Shown: positions 7,855-16,764, counted from the stretch's first letter. The stretch is DNA of 64,000 nt from Roseibium denhamense (GCF_009711415.1 NZ_SMLZ01000108.1:125892-189891); one strand, 5' to 3'. A program made the numbers and translations. The notes: generated by a model from the sequence alone, not told the origin.

Positions 7855-9299
7855 TCGCCTTCTCCTTCCAACAGGTAGATCTCGACCCGTCTGTTCGGAG
7901 CTGCATATGGATCAGCCGGGATCTTGAGATCGCGGTCGGCATAGCCCTCGACCCGGTCAAACCGTTCTTTCGGCACACCGCCCCGGTTCAGCATGTAAAG
8001 TGCCATATGTGCGCGCGCCGTCGACAGCCGCCAATTGTCATAGGTCGTGCTCTTGAACGGGCGCGCATCCGTGTGGCCCTTGATCACAATCCGGCCAGGC
8101 GCATCCGCAACGATCGCAGCAATGTTCTCCAGAAGTTTGACGAGTTCCGGCCGCGGTTCTGCGGACCCGATTGCGAACATTCCAAAGCTTTGATCATCAG
8201 TGAGGCTAATGAGAGCGCCTTCACCTTCGCGGGTGATCGTTATCTGGCTTGCAGTCTGCTCTAGCGCTGTACCGTCGGCGGCCTCAAGAACCTCTTGGAG
8301 CCGGGCAACAAGCATTTCTGCCTGGCTCGGAGCTGCCGCGCCGTCCTCACCGGTTGCCTCAGCGCCCGCTGCCAGAGAGCCGGACACATGAGCGATAATG
8401 GCTTCGTCGGCCTCCAGTTCCTCCTCGGTGGAGCCTGAGTCCATATAGGCATAGTCCGTTGGCCCGGCCCCGCTGTTTGTCCGGTCGCCGGTGCCATTGG
8501 CGGCACTCAGGCTGGAGCCATCGTCCTGGGACGCCGGGGTGTCAAACGGAGCTCCCCAGGCGTTTTCCCCGGCAAGATCAACGTCGCTCGGTCCACGGCC
8601 AGACTCATCGACCGGGTCAGCACCGGCATCCGGCAATCCGGCCGAAACCGTTTCCGAACCGTCCACGCCGCGCCCAGGACGGAACTGCCAGTAGAGCGGA
8701 TCAAACGGATCCCGGTAAGCCTGCCCGCCTTGCGATCCCTCATGCTTTTGCAGGCCCGTGCCGATACCGGTTGGATTGTCCTGTGTCGAGGCCACCACGC
8801 GGATTTTCTCAGAAAGCGTGTCAAGAACCGCATAGGGGTCTGAGAACAGGATAGATTCTGAATGGATCTGCGTGAACTGGCCGGCATCATTGACGCCGCC
8901 TGTTTGCGGCGTTTCCTGAACTTCCTGTGCTCTGTGACCGCTTTCGTGCCCATCGCCAAAGTTCGCATCCTGATCGACCGGCTCTTCGGAGCCACCTAGC
9001 TTGCCAGTGAAGAGTTTGGTGCCGTTTTCGTTGGTATCGCCGTTGATCTGGGGGTCGTTCAACCCCTTCCGGTTCGGTGCCGTCGAGGCCAGCTTGACCG
9101 GATTGAAGTACTGCGCAACCCCGCGCCGGACGCTGTCATCGGTCACGTTGATCAGCCACATGACCAGAAAAAACGCCATTAGCGCGGTCATAAAATCCGC
9201 ATAAGCGATTTTCCAGACACCATGTGTCTGATCCGTGTCTTCCCAGCTGTTCTTGCGGCGGACAATTACGATTTCATTTGGAACGCCATCCAGCATCAT
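7851..9299 (-). CDS. motB: MotB, flagellar stator protein
   Basis: The 482-residue protein has a single transmembrane helix at about residues 31-50 containing the stator signature IAYADFMTALMAFFLVMW; Asp35 is the proton-carrying residue. A long acidic and Gly-rich linker (about 70-320) is followed by a C-terminal OmpA-type peptidoglycan-binding domain with IVIKGHTDARPF, NWRLSTARA and NRRVEIYLL. It forms the stator with MotA, which is not in this window. The long linker is typical of Rhizobiales MotB, where MotC docks. Translation is coupled at both ends by 4-nt overlaps. Confidence 0.95.
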   Translation of the reverse strand: MMLDGVPNEIVIVRRKNSWEDTDQTHGVWKIAYADFMTALMAFFLVMWLINVTDDSVRRGVAQYFNPVKLASTAPNRKGLNDPQINGDTNENGTKLFTGKLGGSEEPVDQDANFGDGHESGHRAQEVQETPQTGGVNDAGQFTQIHSESILFSDPYAVLDTLSEKIRVVASTQDNPTGIGTGLQKHEGSQGGQAYRDPFDPLYWQFRPGRGVDGSETVSAGLPDAGADPVDESGRGPSDVDLAGENAWGAPFDTPASQDDGSSLSAANGTGDRTNSGAGPTDYAYMDSGSTEEELEADEAIIAHVSGSLAAGAEATGEDGAAAPSQAEMLVARLQEVLEAADGTALEQTASQITITREGEGALISLTDDQSFGMFAIGSAEPRPELVKLLENIAAIVADAPGRIVIKGHTDARPFKSTTYDNWRLSTARAHMALYMLNRGGVPKERFDRVEGYADRDLKIPADPYAAPNRRVEIYLLEGEGE

Positions 9300-9934
9300 T
9301 CAGTGTCCTTCTGAAGGGTTTCCAATTGGCCAAGCCATTGCTGCAGCCGGGTTTCAATGGTGGTTTCGTCCAGCAATGCCTTCAGCTCAACCTGGTCGGC
9401 GATCTGCGTTTCAATCCGGTCCCTCATGGTCGGAAGGAGCTCCAGCACCTGGTTCACCAGGCTTTCCGGCCCGCGCAAACGGATGAGTTTACCGTCCGCA
9501 TCTTCAGCAAGCTGACGAAGATTGTCGGCAAAGGCCGCGACAAGCTGCTGGGTGATCCGGTCTTCCAAAAACGGGGTCAGGATCTTGGCCAGCGAGTAGG
9601 ACACCCGGTGTTCGATAACGTTCAAACACCCTTCGATCGCAGCGCTCACATTGGCCGATTCCCGCATGTCAAAGCGAAGACGTTCGTCCTCCAGCAGCTT
9701 TTCATTCGTTTCCCGTTCCTGCTGCAACAAGGCTTCGTAATGGGCTTTGGTGTTTGCAATACCCTCCGCCAGACCGCGGTCATACTCGGCCTGCCTCAGC
9801 TCTTCCTCGCTCGGCTCATGATGAGGTTCTTCGATAGGCTCAATCACATCCACAAGAGCCGCGTCATAGGCTCCCATCGACTTGAACTTTGGAACGGACA
9901 GGACCGGGATATGGTTCGCAGCTGACATCGCCAT
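9296..9934 (-). CDS. fliH: FliH-like flagellar export regulator
   Basis: The 212-residue protein is charged and largely coiled-coil. A long Glu/Arg-rich helix at about residues 48-100 is followed by a globular C-terminal part (LAKILTPFLEDRITQQLVA...). This is the layout of FliH, the regulator of the export ATPase FliI. Sequence similarity to canonical FliH is weak in Rhizobiales, so the call rests on size, helix pattern and position between fliF and motB. The start codon overlaps the fliF stop by one base (TAATG), and it overlaps motB by 4 nt. Confidence 0.7.
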   Translation of the reverse strand: MAMSAANHIPVLSVPKFKSMGAYDAALVDVIEPIEEPHHEPSEEELRQAEYDRGLAEGIANTKAHYEALLQQERETNEKLLEDERLRFDMRESANVSAAIEGCLNVIEHRVSYSLAKILTPFLEDRITQQLVAAFADNLRQLAEDADGKLIRLRGPESLVNQVLELLPTMRDRIETQIADQVELKALLDETTIETRLQQWLGQLETLQKDTE

Positions 9935-11580
9935 TACACGCGCTCCGATTCATACAGCCACTGGCGCAGGATTGCGGCAGATTGCGCTTCGTTGAATTCC
10001 AGCAGGGATTCCAGCTTCCGCAGCGCAGACTGATTGCGCTTGCTGTTGAGGTCCTGGAGCATGTCGGAGTGGTCCGGCGGGATCAGGAATGCCTGTTCCC
10101 CCTCGGCCGGCTCCACAGGCACATCGGCGCCCTCCGGCAGCATGCCGAGTTCAGCCATCTCTGCCTGCTGATTGGTCACTTGCGGCACCAGTGCGGCAAC
10201 CGCGGGACGCAGACCGAACCAGATCACCAGCATGGACACGATCAGGATAGCCAGGGCATTGATGATATTGCCGGATTGACGCAACAAGTATTCGGTGACG
10301 CTGATCGGCGGGATCGGGGAAAGGTCGCGGCCACCATCGACAAAGTCGACAACTGAGACCTTTACGTTGTCACCGCGGCCCTCTTCCACACCCGCCGACG
10401 ATGCGACAAGAGCCTGGATTTCTTCCAGCTGTTCATCGATCTGTGCCTGTGTGGGTTCACCGCCCAAGGAGGCTGCCAGGCGGCTCTTGTCGACGAGAAC
10501 GGCAATGGACAATCGCTCGACACGGTAGCCGTCTTGCGATGTTTCGATCCGCGTGGATGAAATCTCGTAGTTTACGGTTTCCTCACGGCGTTCATTTTCT
10601 TCAGATGACCGCTCGCCCTCACCCGCCTGAACGTCTTCTTCGGGCAGGTTCTGCTCCACGGTCGTCGGCGCCGCGTTGCTGGAGTTCTGGGCATTTTCGT
10701 TTTCACGAATGGTGCGGACCGACCGTTCGATCCGTGAATCCGGATCGAAGATCGTCTCGGCAATCATCTTCCGGTCAGTGTTCAGATCGGCAGCGACGCT
10801 TACCTGGAAGTTCTCGAGACCGAGATATGGGGTCAGGGTCTTACGGATGTTTTCTTGGATCCGGTTACTGACAGCCGTTTCGAGCGACGCCATTTGGCCG
10901 GCCGCGGCTTTTGTCGGATCTTCCCCGGCCGCAAGAATGCCGCCGGACGTATCCAGAACCGTAACCTTGCTCGCGTCCATGCCCGGCACGCCGGCTGCAA
11001 CGAGATGGCGGATGGCATCAGCCGTCCGGATATCATCTGGAACATCCGACCGGATCACAACCGACGCAGACGGCGGCTGTTGATCCCGTCTGAAGGAACC
11101 CTTCTCAGGCAACACGATATGAACACGCGCGGCCCGGATCCCCTTCATCAGTTGGATGGTGCGCGCAAGCTCACCCTCCAGAGCCCTTACACGGGTGACT
11201 TCCTGCATGAAGGACGTGAGACCCAGCGACCCCAAGTCATCGAACAATTCGTAACCGGAGTTTGCACCGCGCGGCAGGCCTTTTTCGGCAAGCAGCATAC
11301 GCGCCCGCGCGGTTTGGGCATGGTTGACCATGACCGCCGTGCCGTCCGCATTGATGTCGAACTGAATTCCGGCATCGCGGAGCGCGGACCCGATACGGGT
11401 GACGTCTTCTCCGGTCAGTCCGGTGTAGAGCGCGGTCTGCTCAGGACGGCTGAGATAAAAGGCCCCCGCGCCAACGGTTGCAATTGTGGCGAGTCCGATC
11501 AAGGCGAGCGCGACCAAACGTCGGACGCCCAATTCCATCAGATTTGCCCAGAGTTTTTCGGCGTGTTCACGGCCCGGCAT
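9934..11580 (-). CDS. fliF: FliF, flagellar MS-ring protein
   Basis: The protein has a transmembrane helix at about residues 22-43, the YscJ/FliF periplasmic domain (PEQTALYTGLTGEDVTRI through GSFRRDQQPPSASVV), an acidic Glu-rich loop near 295-330, and a second membrane helix near 440-465 before a cytoplasmic tail that binds FliG. I chose the ATG at 11580 (MPGREHAEKLW), giving 548 residues; an in-frame ATG at 11595 would add five. The 11580 start places the shared flagellar promoter element 55 bp upstream, close to the spacing of its other copies. It is the first gene of the unit that runs through fliH, motB, motC and fliK. Confidence 0.95.
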   Translation of the reverse strand: MPGREHAEKLWANLMELGVRRLVALALIGLATIATVGAGAFYLSRPEQTALYTGLTGEDVTRIGSALRDAGIQFDINADGTAVMVNHAQTARARMLLAEKGLPRGANSGYELFDDLGSLGLTSFMQEVTRVRALEGELARTIQLMKGIRAARVHIVLPEKGSFRRDQQPPSASVVIRSDVPDDIRTADAIRHLVAAGVPGMDASKVTVLDTSGGILAAGEDPTKAAAGQMASLETAVSNRIQENIRKTLTPYLGLENFQVSVAADLNTDRKMIAETIFDPDSRIERSVRTIRENENAQNSSNAAPTTVEQNLPEEDVQAGEGERSSEENERREETVNYEISSTRIETSQDGYRVERLSIAVLVDKSRLAASLGGEPTQAQIDEQLEEIQALVASSAGVEEGRGDNVKVSVVDFVDGGRDLSPIPPISVTEYLLRQSGNIINALAILIVSMLVIWFGLRPAVAALVPQVTNQQAEMAELGMLPEGADVPVEPAEGEQAFLIPPDHSDMLQDLNSKRNQSALRKLESLLEFNEAQSAAILRQWLYESERV

Positions 11581-11634
11581 GCATAACCCCTTCATGCACG
11601 TAACGATTTCTTCGGGCCACTATCGGATTTGGAG

Positions 11635-11649
11635 CTTGCGCGAGCCTGT
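11635..11649 (-). promoter_or_regulatory. shared flagellar promoter element upstream of fliF
   Basis: Reads ACAGGCTCGCGCAAG in the direction of transcription, 55 bp upstream of the chosen fliF start. It differs from the consensus only at the base pair in the GGCTC segment. The gap 11596-11671 otherwise holds only this promoter region. Confidence 0.6.
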
Positions 11650-11671
11650 TATTGGAGCGCCTTCGCGGGGC

Positions 11672-11707
11672 AAAAAAGAAAAAGACCGCGCCCCGGAGGG
11701 CGCGGTC
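11672..11707 (-). terminator. intrinsic terminator of flaA
   Basis: A perfect 10-bp GC-rich stem (11684-11693 with 11698-11707, 4-nt loop) is followed on the minus strand by a long T-rich tract (T5 C T6). It lies 24 bp past the flagellin stop codon and separates flaA from the fliF promoter. Confidence 0.9.
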
Positions 11708-11731
11708 CTCTCATCCAGTAATCCGGTTGGA

Positions 11732-12637
11732 TTAACGGAACAGGGACAGAATGTTCTGAGAACCCTGGTTCGCGATGGACAGAGCCTGAATGCCGAGCTG
11801 CTGCTGTGTCTGCAGAGCCTGAAGGCGGGTGGACTCTTTGTTCATGTCAGCGTCAACCAACTGACCGATACCGCGGTCGATGGCATCCCGCAGGCCAGAC
11901 ACAAAGTCAGACTGCGTATCAACACGCTTCTTGACCGAACCCAGAACAGTCGCGGAGTCTGTGATTTCCACAAGAGCCTCGTCAACGTCAGCAATCATAC
12001 CTTCCAGCGTGGTGATGTCCGCAGCAGAGTCGGTCAACGCGCTGATGTCGAGTGCGAAGACAGTGTTACCGTTGGTCTGGGCGTTACCCAGGATACCGCC
12101 GGTACCAGTGCCAGTCGCGTCGAACAGCTGAGTGGTGTTGATGTTGATGTCAGTGGTCTGGATGGAGATCGCACCCGCAGTGTCACGGATGAACGAGCTT
12201 ACGACAGACTTGTTGGTGACGGAACCGTCATGAGCAAGCCAGTTTTCACCGTTGAAGTTAGCAGATTCAGCGATGGAAAGCAGGTTTTCCTGAAGACGCG
12301 CGATTTCAGTCTGGATCTGACCTTTGTCAACGCCGGGCTGGCGAGCAGCGGTCAGTTTCGCTTTGATCTGGTTGACCGTGTCTACAGTGGACTCCATCGA
12401 GGTGTACATGACGTCGATGGTTGCCGCACCAAGGCCAAGAGCGTCTTCAACAGCGCCCAGAGCCATGTTGTCAGAACGCATGGTTGTTGCGATTGACCAG
12501 TATGCAGCGTTGTCCTCTGCACCACCAACGCGGTAGCCAGTGGAAATACGGTCCTGCGTTTCAGCAAGAGCGTTGTTGGTGCTCCGCAGGGTCTGCAAGG
12601 CAGTCATTGCGGCGGCGTTAGTCATCAAGCTAGACAT
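11732..12637 (-). CDS. flaA: flagellin
   Basis: The 301-residue protein has a flagellin N-terminal D0/D1 segment (MSSLMTNAAAMTALQTLRST, then QDRISTGYRV) and C-terminal helices (DADMNKESTRLQALQTQQQL and SLFR at the end). The central surface part (about 150-200) is short, so the filament subunit lacks large D2/D3 domains, as in many alphaproteobacteria. It is monocistronic: a strong terminator follows, and the upstream region has its own promoter element 141 bp from the start. This unusually long leader is a plausible site for control by FlbT. Only one flagellin gene is in the window; relatives often have several. Confidence 0.95.
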   Translation of the reverse strand: MSSLMTNAAAMTALQTLRSTNNALAETQDRISTGYRVGGAEDNAAYWSIATTMRSDNMALGAVEDALGLGAATIDVMYTSMESTVDTVNQIKAKLTAARQPGVDKGQIQTEIARLQENLLSIAESANFNGENWLAHDGSVTNKSVVSSFIRDTAGAISIQTTDININTTQLFDATGTGTGGILGNAQTNGNTVFALDISALTDSAADITTLEGMIADVDEALVEITDSATVLGSVKKRVDTQSDFVSGLRDAIDRGIGQLVDADMNKESTRLQALQTQQQLGIQALSIANQGSQNILSLFR

Positions 12638-12777
12638 AGTATGTCCCTTTCAAATCTTTAGTGATGTGATGATGGGACATTCCGGATTTTCACCGGGACG
12701 GCGGGGCAGCGTCATGCCTTTGAACCATTTGTGGTTGGGCTCAACCCGTCGTGTGATTTGAAAGGTAGATCACAAAC
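12638..12777 (-). promoter_or_regulatory. long untranslated leader of flaA
   Basis: About 140 bp lie between the promoter element (12778-12792) and the flaA ATG without an ORF; an AAGGGAC ribosome site is just before the ATG. The other four copies of the element sit only about 50 bp from their genes. Long flagellin leaders are the target of FlbT in Caulobacter, so this is inferred to be a regulatory 5' UTR. Confidence 0.45.
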
Positions 12778-12792
12778 CTTGCGCGAAGCTTA
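12778..12792 (-). promoter_or_regulatory. shared flagellar promoter element upstream of flaA
   Basis: Reads TAAGCTTCGCGCAAG in the direction of transcription and shares the GCTTCGCGCAAG core with the flgE copy. It is the only copy whose first bases (TA in place of AC) deviate. Confidence 0.5.
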
Positions 12793-12863
12793 CGGGAATT
12801 CATTAAAATTGAATCTCAAACCCATTTACCTTTAGTGCATTGATATTATTCGATCTTTTCCGA

Positions 12864-12896
12864 AAAAGAACCGCGAGAAACTGAAGTTTCCGCGGT
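12864..12896 (-). terminator. second terminator-like hairpin downstream of fliP
   Basis: A stem of 12 bp with one bulged A (ACCGCG-GAAACT against AGTTTC-CGCGGT, 12870-12896) is followed on the minus strand by TTCTTTTTC. It lies about 70 bp past the first fliP terminator and could be a backup that insulates flaA. Confidence 0.55.
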
Positions 12897-12938
12897 CTTC
12901 CAAGATCCACCCGCAGCCGGTTTTTTCCGCCTGGATAA

Positions 12939-12965
12939 CAAAAAAGCGGCGCCTGTGGCGCCGCT
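12939..12965 (-). terminator. intrinsic terminator of the motE-flgH-fliL-fliP unit
   Basis: A perfect 9-bp stem AGCGGCGCC (12945-12953 with 12957-12965, 3-nt loop) is followed on the minus strand by six T. It starts 33 bp after the fliP stop. Confidence 0.9.
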
Positions 12966-12998
12966 CCTCCAAACTATTCGACCGGTTACCGCACGTCG

Positions 12999-13742
12999 TC
13001 AGAAAAACGAACGCACCAGGCTCCCGACAAGAAGGTTCCAGCCATCTATCAAGACAAAGAACAGTGCCTTGAAGGGAAGTGAGATCACCGTTGGCGGCAG
13101 CATCATCATGCCCATGGACATTGTGATGGTGGCCACGATCATATCGATCACGAGAAATGGCAGCGCGATCAAAAAACCGATCTCAAACCCACGCCTGAGT
13201 TCAGAGATCATGAAAGCGGGGATCAGCACCCTGAGCTCCACTTCTTCAGGAGCCTCCGCTTCGGCCGTCGTCACACGCCCAGCCGCCAGATCATCGAACA
13301 GCACGAGATCCTTTTCACGAACCTGGCTCAGCATGAACTCGCGGAATGGTTCCGTAATCCGCTCATAGGCCTGCTCTTCCGTGATCTCGTTATTCATCAG
13401 AGGCTGGATACCATCCTGCCATGCTTTGTCGAATGTCGGTGCCATGACGTAGAAGGTCATGAACAGCGCCAGTGAGATCAGGATCAGGTTGCCCGGCGTT
13501 GTTTGCAAACCGATACCGGACCGCAAGAACGAAAACGCAATCACGAACCGGATGAAACTGGTTGTCATGATCAAGATGCCAGGTGCCAGTGACAGCACCG
13601 TCAGCAGCATGATCATCTGGATAATCCGGCCGCTGGCACTGCCCTCGCCTGCTGGCAAAAGCTCGGTCAGATCCGGAACCTGGGCTGCAGCCGTACCGGT
13701 CAGCAGCACCAGTGCTAAGAAAGTAAGAAGCGCACGGATCAT
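12999..13742 (-). CDS. fliP: FliP, flagellar export gate membrane protein
   Basis: The 247-residue protein has a cleavable signal sequence (residues 1 to about 20, GTAAAQ) and four hydrophobic segments, with family motifs FIRFVIAFSFLRSG-like after the second segment, PALMNNE-like at about 130, and LIALPFLVIDMIVATITMSMG near 195-215. FliP forms the core of the type III export pore with FliQ and FliR, which are outside the window. The ATG overlaps the fliL stop by 4 nt. It ends the unit, followed by one clear and one probable terminator. Confidence 0.96.
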   Translation of the reverse strand: MIRALLTFLALVLLTGTAAAQVPDLTELLPAGEGSASGRIIQMIMLLTVLSLAPGILIMTTSFIRFVIAFSFLRSGIGLQTTPGNLILISLALFMTFYVMAPTFDKAWQDGIQPLMNNEITEEQAYERITEPFREFMLSQVREKDLVLFDDLAAGRVTTAEAEAPEEVELRVLIPAFMISELRRGFEIGFLIALPFLVIDMIVATITMSMGMMMLPPTVISLPFKALFFVLIDGWNLLVGSLVRSFF

Positions 13743-14239
13743 TGGATAACGACCGACTCCAGAATTACCTCATGGACCTTTCCGTTGGTGCGGGTCTTGG
13801 CCCGTTCCGTCAGATCCTCGCGAAGGTGCTGCAAGCCGATGCCGCCCTCCAGATGGGCAAGGGTCAATGTCCGCATGTAGCTCATGAAGTCGTCTTCGAT
13901 CTTCTTCTTCAAGACCGCCGTTCCCTCATCCACTTCCGTGTCAAACAGGATGGATGCCTGAACCCGTATCCAGGTTTCCTTGGGCGATGACAGGTTCGTC
14001 ACGATTGGCTCCAGGCTCTGCAACCGTGTGGACGGTGCAAAGGGAAGCGTGTTCGTGAATTCCTGCTGCTGGCGTAAGCGGCCATGCATCTCGGCTTCGG
14101 TGAAATCCATGATGTACTTTGCAAGGCCCGCGCCGGTGCCTGCACCGATCAAGCCAATCAGCAGCAAGGCCCCGAAGAACCCGTTGTTCCGGGTTGGCGG
14201 AGCACTCTCGCGGGTATGCACTTCAACGATATTGGACAT
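13739..14239 (-). CDS. fliL: FliL, flagellar basal body-associated protein
   Basis: The 166-residue single-span protein has a short cytoplasmic N-terminus, a Gly/Ala/Leu-rich membrane helix at about residues 20-42, and a periplasmic FliL domain containing LSSPKETWIRVQASILFDTE and FMSYMRTLTLAHLEGG. FliL sits near the stator and supports torque. It is coupled to fliP (ATGA overlap) and lies 27 bp from flgH. Confidence 0.93.
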   Translation of the reverse strand: MSNIVEVHTRESAPPTRNNGFFGALLLIGLIGAGTGAGLAKYIMDFTEAEMHGRLRQQQEFTNTLPFAPSTRLQSLEPIVTNLSSPKETWIRVQASILFDTEVDEGTAVLKKKIEDDFMSYMRTLTLAHLEGGIGLQHLREDLTERAKTRTNGKVHEVILESVVIQ

Positions 14240-14266
14240 AGCTTGCCTTCTTTGTCCCTGCCGCCG

Positions 14267-14971
14267 TCAGTAGGGTGTCACGATGTCGAAGATCTGCTGG
14301 CCCCAGCCAGGCTGCTGAACTTCGGAGATACGGCCGCGGCCCCCATAGGAAATTCTGGCTTCCGCGATCTTGTCGTATGGGATCGTGTTGTTCGCCTGAA
14401 TGTCGCGTGGCCGTACGATGCCGGCGATCTGGAGGATCCGCATTTCGTAATTGACGCGCACTTCCTGCGAACCGGAAACAACGAGATTTCCGTTTGGAAG
14501 ACGATCGGTGACGACAGCTGCAATCGAGAGCCGGATCTCTTCCGACCGGTCGATGGATCCCGAGCCCGCAGATGCTGAGCCAGAATCCAGGCCGAGATCT
14601 GCGTCGCCGGAGGTTGTGTCCCCGTCGATGCCGCCGCTGAAGGATCCGCCGATACCGATATCGGATGTCCGCCGCCGATCTGAAGAATTATCCAGCGTCG
14701 CTTCATCATCGATCTGGATGGTGACGGTCAGCACATCACCGATCTTTCTGGCGCGCGGGTCGGAGAAGAAATTCTCGCGGCCGGACATCCAGAGCGAGTT
14801 GTAATCCTTCACGCCGCCAGGAGCGAACGTGCTGAGCGGATAAACAGCGGTCTGATTGGACGCAAGTCCGTACCCGACCGGAGACATCTCAGGCGCTTTA
14901 CCAAGATCTTCGAACTGGTTGGCGCAGCCGGCCAGGACGAGCGCGCCCAGGGAAACGACAAAAGCACGCAT
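14267..14971 (-). CDS. flgH: FlgH, flagellar L-ring lipoprotein
   Basis: The 234-residue protein has a lipoprotein signal with lipobox LVLAGC, lipidated Cys at residue 16. The FlgH core follows: SLWMSGRENFFSDPRARKIGDVLTV, IRLSIAAVVTDRLPNGNLVV and the C-terminal FDIVTPY. It forms the outer-membrane bushing around the rod. The start codon overlaps the motE stop (TAATG), indicating coupling. Confidence 0.96.
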   Translation of the reverse strand: MRAFVVSLGALVLAGCANQFEDLGKAPEMSPVGYGLASNQTAVYPLSTFAPGGVKDYNSLWMSGRENFFSDPRARKIGDVLTVTIQIDDEATLDNSSDRRRTSDIGIGGSFSGGIDGDTTSGDADLGLDSGSASAGSGSIDRSEEIRLSIAAVVTDRLPNGNLVVSGSQEVRVNYEMRILQIAGIVRPRDIQANNTIPYDKIAEARISYGGRGRISEVQQPGWGQQIFDIVTPY

Positions 14972-15522
14972 TAAAAACTCCGCTGTTCGACCGGCCCGGT
15001 CAGGCCCATCATGGATTGTGTCAATTGGGCGGCGCGCGCCGGTTCCATTTCATCGAGAATGGCACTGGCAATCCGCGCTTTCAGTTTGAGCAGAACACCA
15101 ACCGCCGCTTCCTCATCGGTGGTCGACAGCTGCGCTGCGGCGGCTTCAGGCCGCATGCGTCCGATGATCGTGACCACTTGATCTTCCACTTCGTTGAGAA
15201 GTTTCTCGCGGCGCTCTACCCACTTTTCGAATTCTTTTTCCTTGCGCTGCAATTCTGAAATCCGCGACCGCAAACGTGCTTCAAGGCTGATCAGCTTCCA
15301 CGTCTGCCACTCGATCCGGGCCTCGGACGCCGCTTCCGCGATGTTCTTGCAATAGAGTTCGCTGTCACGGGGAGGCAGCTCCGCATCCGGAGTAATCGCG
15401 GTCGTCATGACCGGCTTCGGGCGAACCGGCGGTGTTTGGGCCGACGCCTCAAAAGCGAAAAATGCAGAAACTGCCATCGCAAAAATGCCTGCGGCGCAGC
15501 TCTGCTGCAAAGACATGGGCAT
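14971..15522 (-). CDS. motE: MotE, chaperone of MotC
   Basis: The 183-residue exported protein starts at the ATG at 15522 (MPMSLQQSCAAGIFAM), which gives a proper signal peptide ending SAQ. A longer frame upstream would read through the flgI terminator and promoter region and is unlikely. A Lys/Glu-rich coiled coil (about residues 85-115) is followed by a MgtE_N-like helical tail (AAVGVLLKLKARIASAILDEM). In Sinorhizobium MotE stabilises MotC in the periplasm. A shared flagellar promoter element lies 52 bp upstream, so this is the first gene of motE-flgH-fliL-fliP. Confidence 0.85.
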   Translation of the reverse strand: MPMSLQQSCAAGIFAMAVSAFFAFEASAQTPPVRPKPVMTTAITPDAELPPRDSELYCKNIAEAASEARIEWQTWKLISLEARLRSRISELQRKEKEFEKWVERREKLLNEVEDQVVTIIGRMRPEAAAAQLSTTDEEAAVGVLLKLKARIASAILDEMEPARAAQLTQSMMGLTGPVEQRSF

Positions 15523-15573
15523 TGCGTGCCATCCCTTTCGTTGACCTGTTTGAAAGGACAATCGCTGATCGAG

Positions 15574-15588
15574 CTTGCGTGAGGCTGT
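15574..15588 (-). promoter_or_regulatory. shared flagellar promoter element upstream of motE
   Basis: Reads ACAGCCTCACGCAAG in the direction of transcription, 52 bp before the motE start and just past the flgI terminator. One base differs from the consensus ACAGCCTCGCGCAAG. Confidence 0.6.
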
Positions 15589-15605
15589 TGGAGACGGCAC
15601 GAACG

Positions 15606-15633
15606 GAAAAAGCGCCGCAGATCCTGCGGCGCT
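15606..15633 (-). terminator. intrinsic terminator after flgI
   Basis: A perfect 10-bp stem AGCGCCGCAG (15611-15620 with 15624-15633, loop of 3) is followed on the minus strand by T4-5. It splits flgB...flgI from motE...fliP. Confidence 0.85.
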
Positions 15634-15659
15634 TTCAATTGGAATGGACCGAATTTGCC

Positions 15660-16760
15660 TTACTGAACCACGAGCTCTGCCTGCAAGGCACCGGCTGTCT
15701 TGATGGCTTGGAGGATCGCAATGATCCCGGTGGGGCGGAGACCGATCCTGTTAAGGCCCCTCACGAGCGTCGGCAGATCCGTACCGCCGACCACCGCGAG
15801 CTGACCACCAGTCTCCTGGGCATCGACATAGGTGCGCGGAACAACGACGGTTTCACCGTTTTGAGAGAACGGAGACGGCTGAGACACTTCAGGTGCCTCG
15901 GTGATCCGCACCGTCAGATTGCCATGCGTGATCGCAACCGTTGAGATTTGGACATCCTTGCCGATGACGACTGTACCCGTACGTTCGTCAATGACTACCC
16001 GCGCGGTCTGATCCGGCCGGACCCTTATGGATTCGATCTCCGCGATAAAACGGGTGATGCTTAGGTCTTTCGGCGGCGTCAAATCAACCGTCCGGTAGTC
16101 ACGCTCCTGCGCAACCTTCACGCCGTAGCGCTCGCGTGTGTAGATGTTGATGGCATCTGTAATGCGGATGGCCGTCTTGAAGTCCGGGTTGGACAGTTCA
16201 AGAACAAGATCCGGTATCTGCGAGAACCGCGCCGGCAGGTCGCGCTCAATCAAGCCGCCATTTGCGATCCGGCCAACCGTTGGAATGCCCTGCGTGAGGC
16301 TTTCTGCCTGGCCGAGTTCAGCGAAACCAGAGACGGCAACCGGCCCCTGAGCCACAGCGTATATCTGCCCGTCGGCCCCCAAGAGCGGGGTTGCAACCAG
16401 CGTTCCCCCCGCAAGGGATGTGGCATCTCCAAGAGACGATACGCTCACGTCAATCGTTGACCCCTTGCCGATAAAGGACGGCATCTCGGCGGTCACGACA
16501 ACGGCTGCAACGTTCCGGGTTCGCAGGCGCGTATCGCGCACATTCACCCCGAGGCTGTCCAGCATGGATGTCAGGGATTGCTCGGTGAACGGCGAGTTCC
16601 GCATCGTGTCACCGGAGCCTTTCAAGCCGATCACCAGACCGTACCCGACCAGCTGATTGTCGCGCACGCCCTGCAAGCTTGCAATATCCTTGATCCGGAC
16701 CATTGCCGAGGTGGGCGTTGCCATCAGCAACACAAGAAAACAGACAAGTAACCGGGTCAT
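15660..16760 (-). CDS. flgI: FlgI, flagellar P-ring protein
   Basis: The 366-residue protein begins at the ATG at 16760 (MTRLLVCFLVLLMATPTSA), which provides a signal peptide. Extending to 16814 would add a non-signal-like 18 residues. P-ring signatures are present: RIKDIASLQGVRDNQLVGYG, GLKGSGDT, and the C-terminal LPTLVRGLNRIGLRPTGIIA with AILQAIKTAGAL. It assembles around the rod in the peptidoglycan layer, with FlgA as chaperone. The gene follows flgA by 4 nt and ends the flgB unit at a strong terminator. Confidence 0.96.
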   Translation of the reverse strand: MTRLLVCFLVLLMATPTSAMVRIKDIASLQGVRDNQLVGYGLVIGLKGSGDTMRNSPFTEQSLTSMLDSLGVNVRDTRLRTRNVAAVVVTAEMPSFIGKGSTIDVSVSSLGDATSLAGGTLVATPLLGADGQIYAVAQGPVAVSGFAELGQAESLTQGIPTVGRIANGGLIERDLPARFSQIPDLVLELSNPDFKTAIRITDAINIYTRERYGVKVAQERDYRTVDLTPPKDLSITRFIAEIESIRVRPDQTARVVIDERTGTVVIGKDVQISTVAITHGNLTVRITEAPEVSQPSPFSQNGETVVVPRTYVDAQETGGQLAVVGGTDLPTLVRGLNRIGLRPTGIIAILQAIKTAGALQAELVVQ

Positions 16761-16764
16761 AAAA

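Noticed and set aside
11486-12496. plus-strand frame opposite flaA
   Set aside because: Overlaps flagellin and its terminator; composition and lack of motifs mark it as a shadow.
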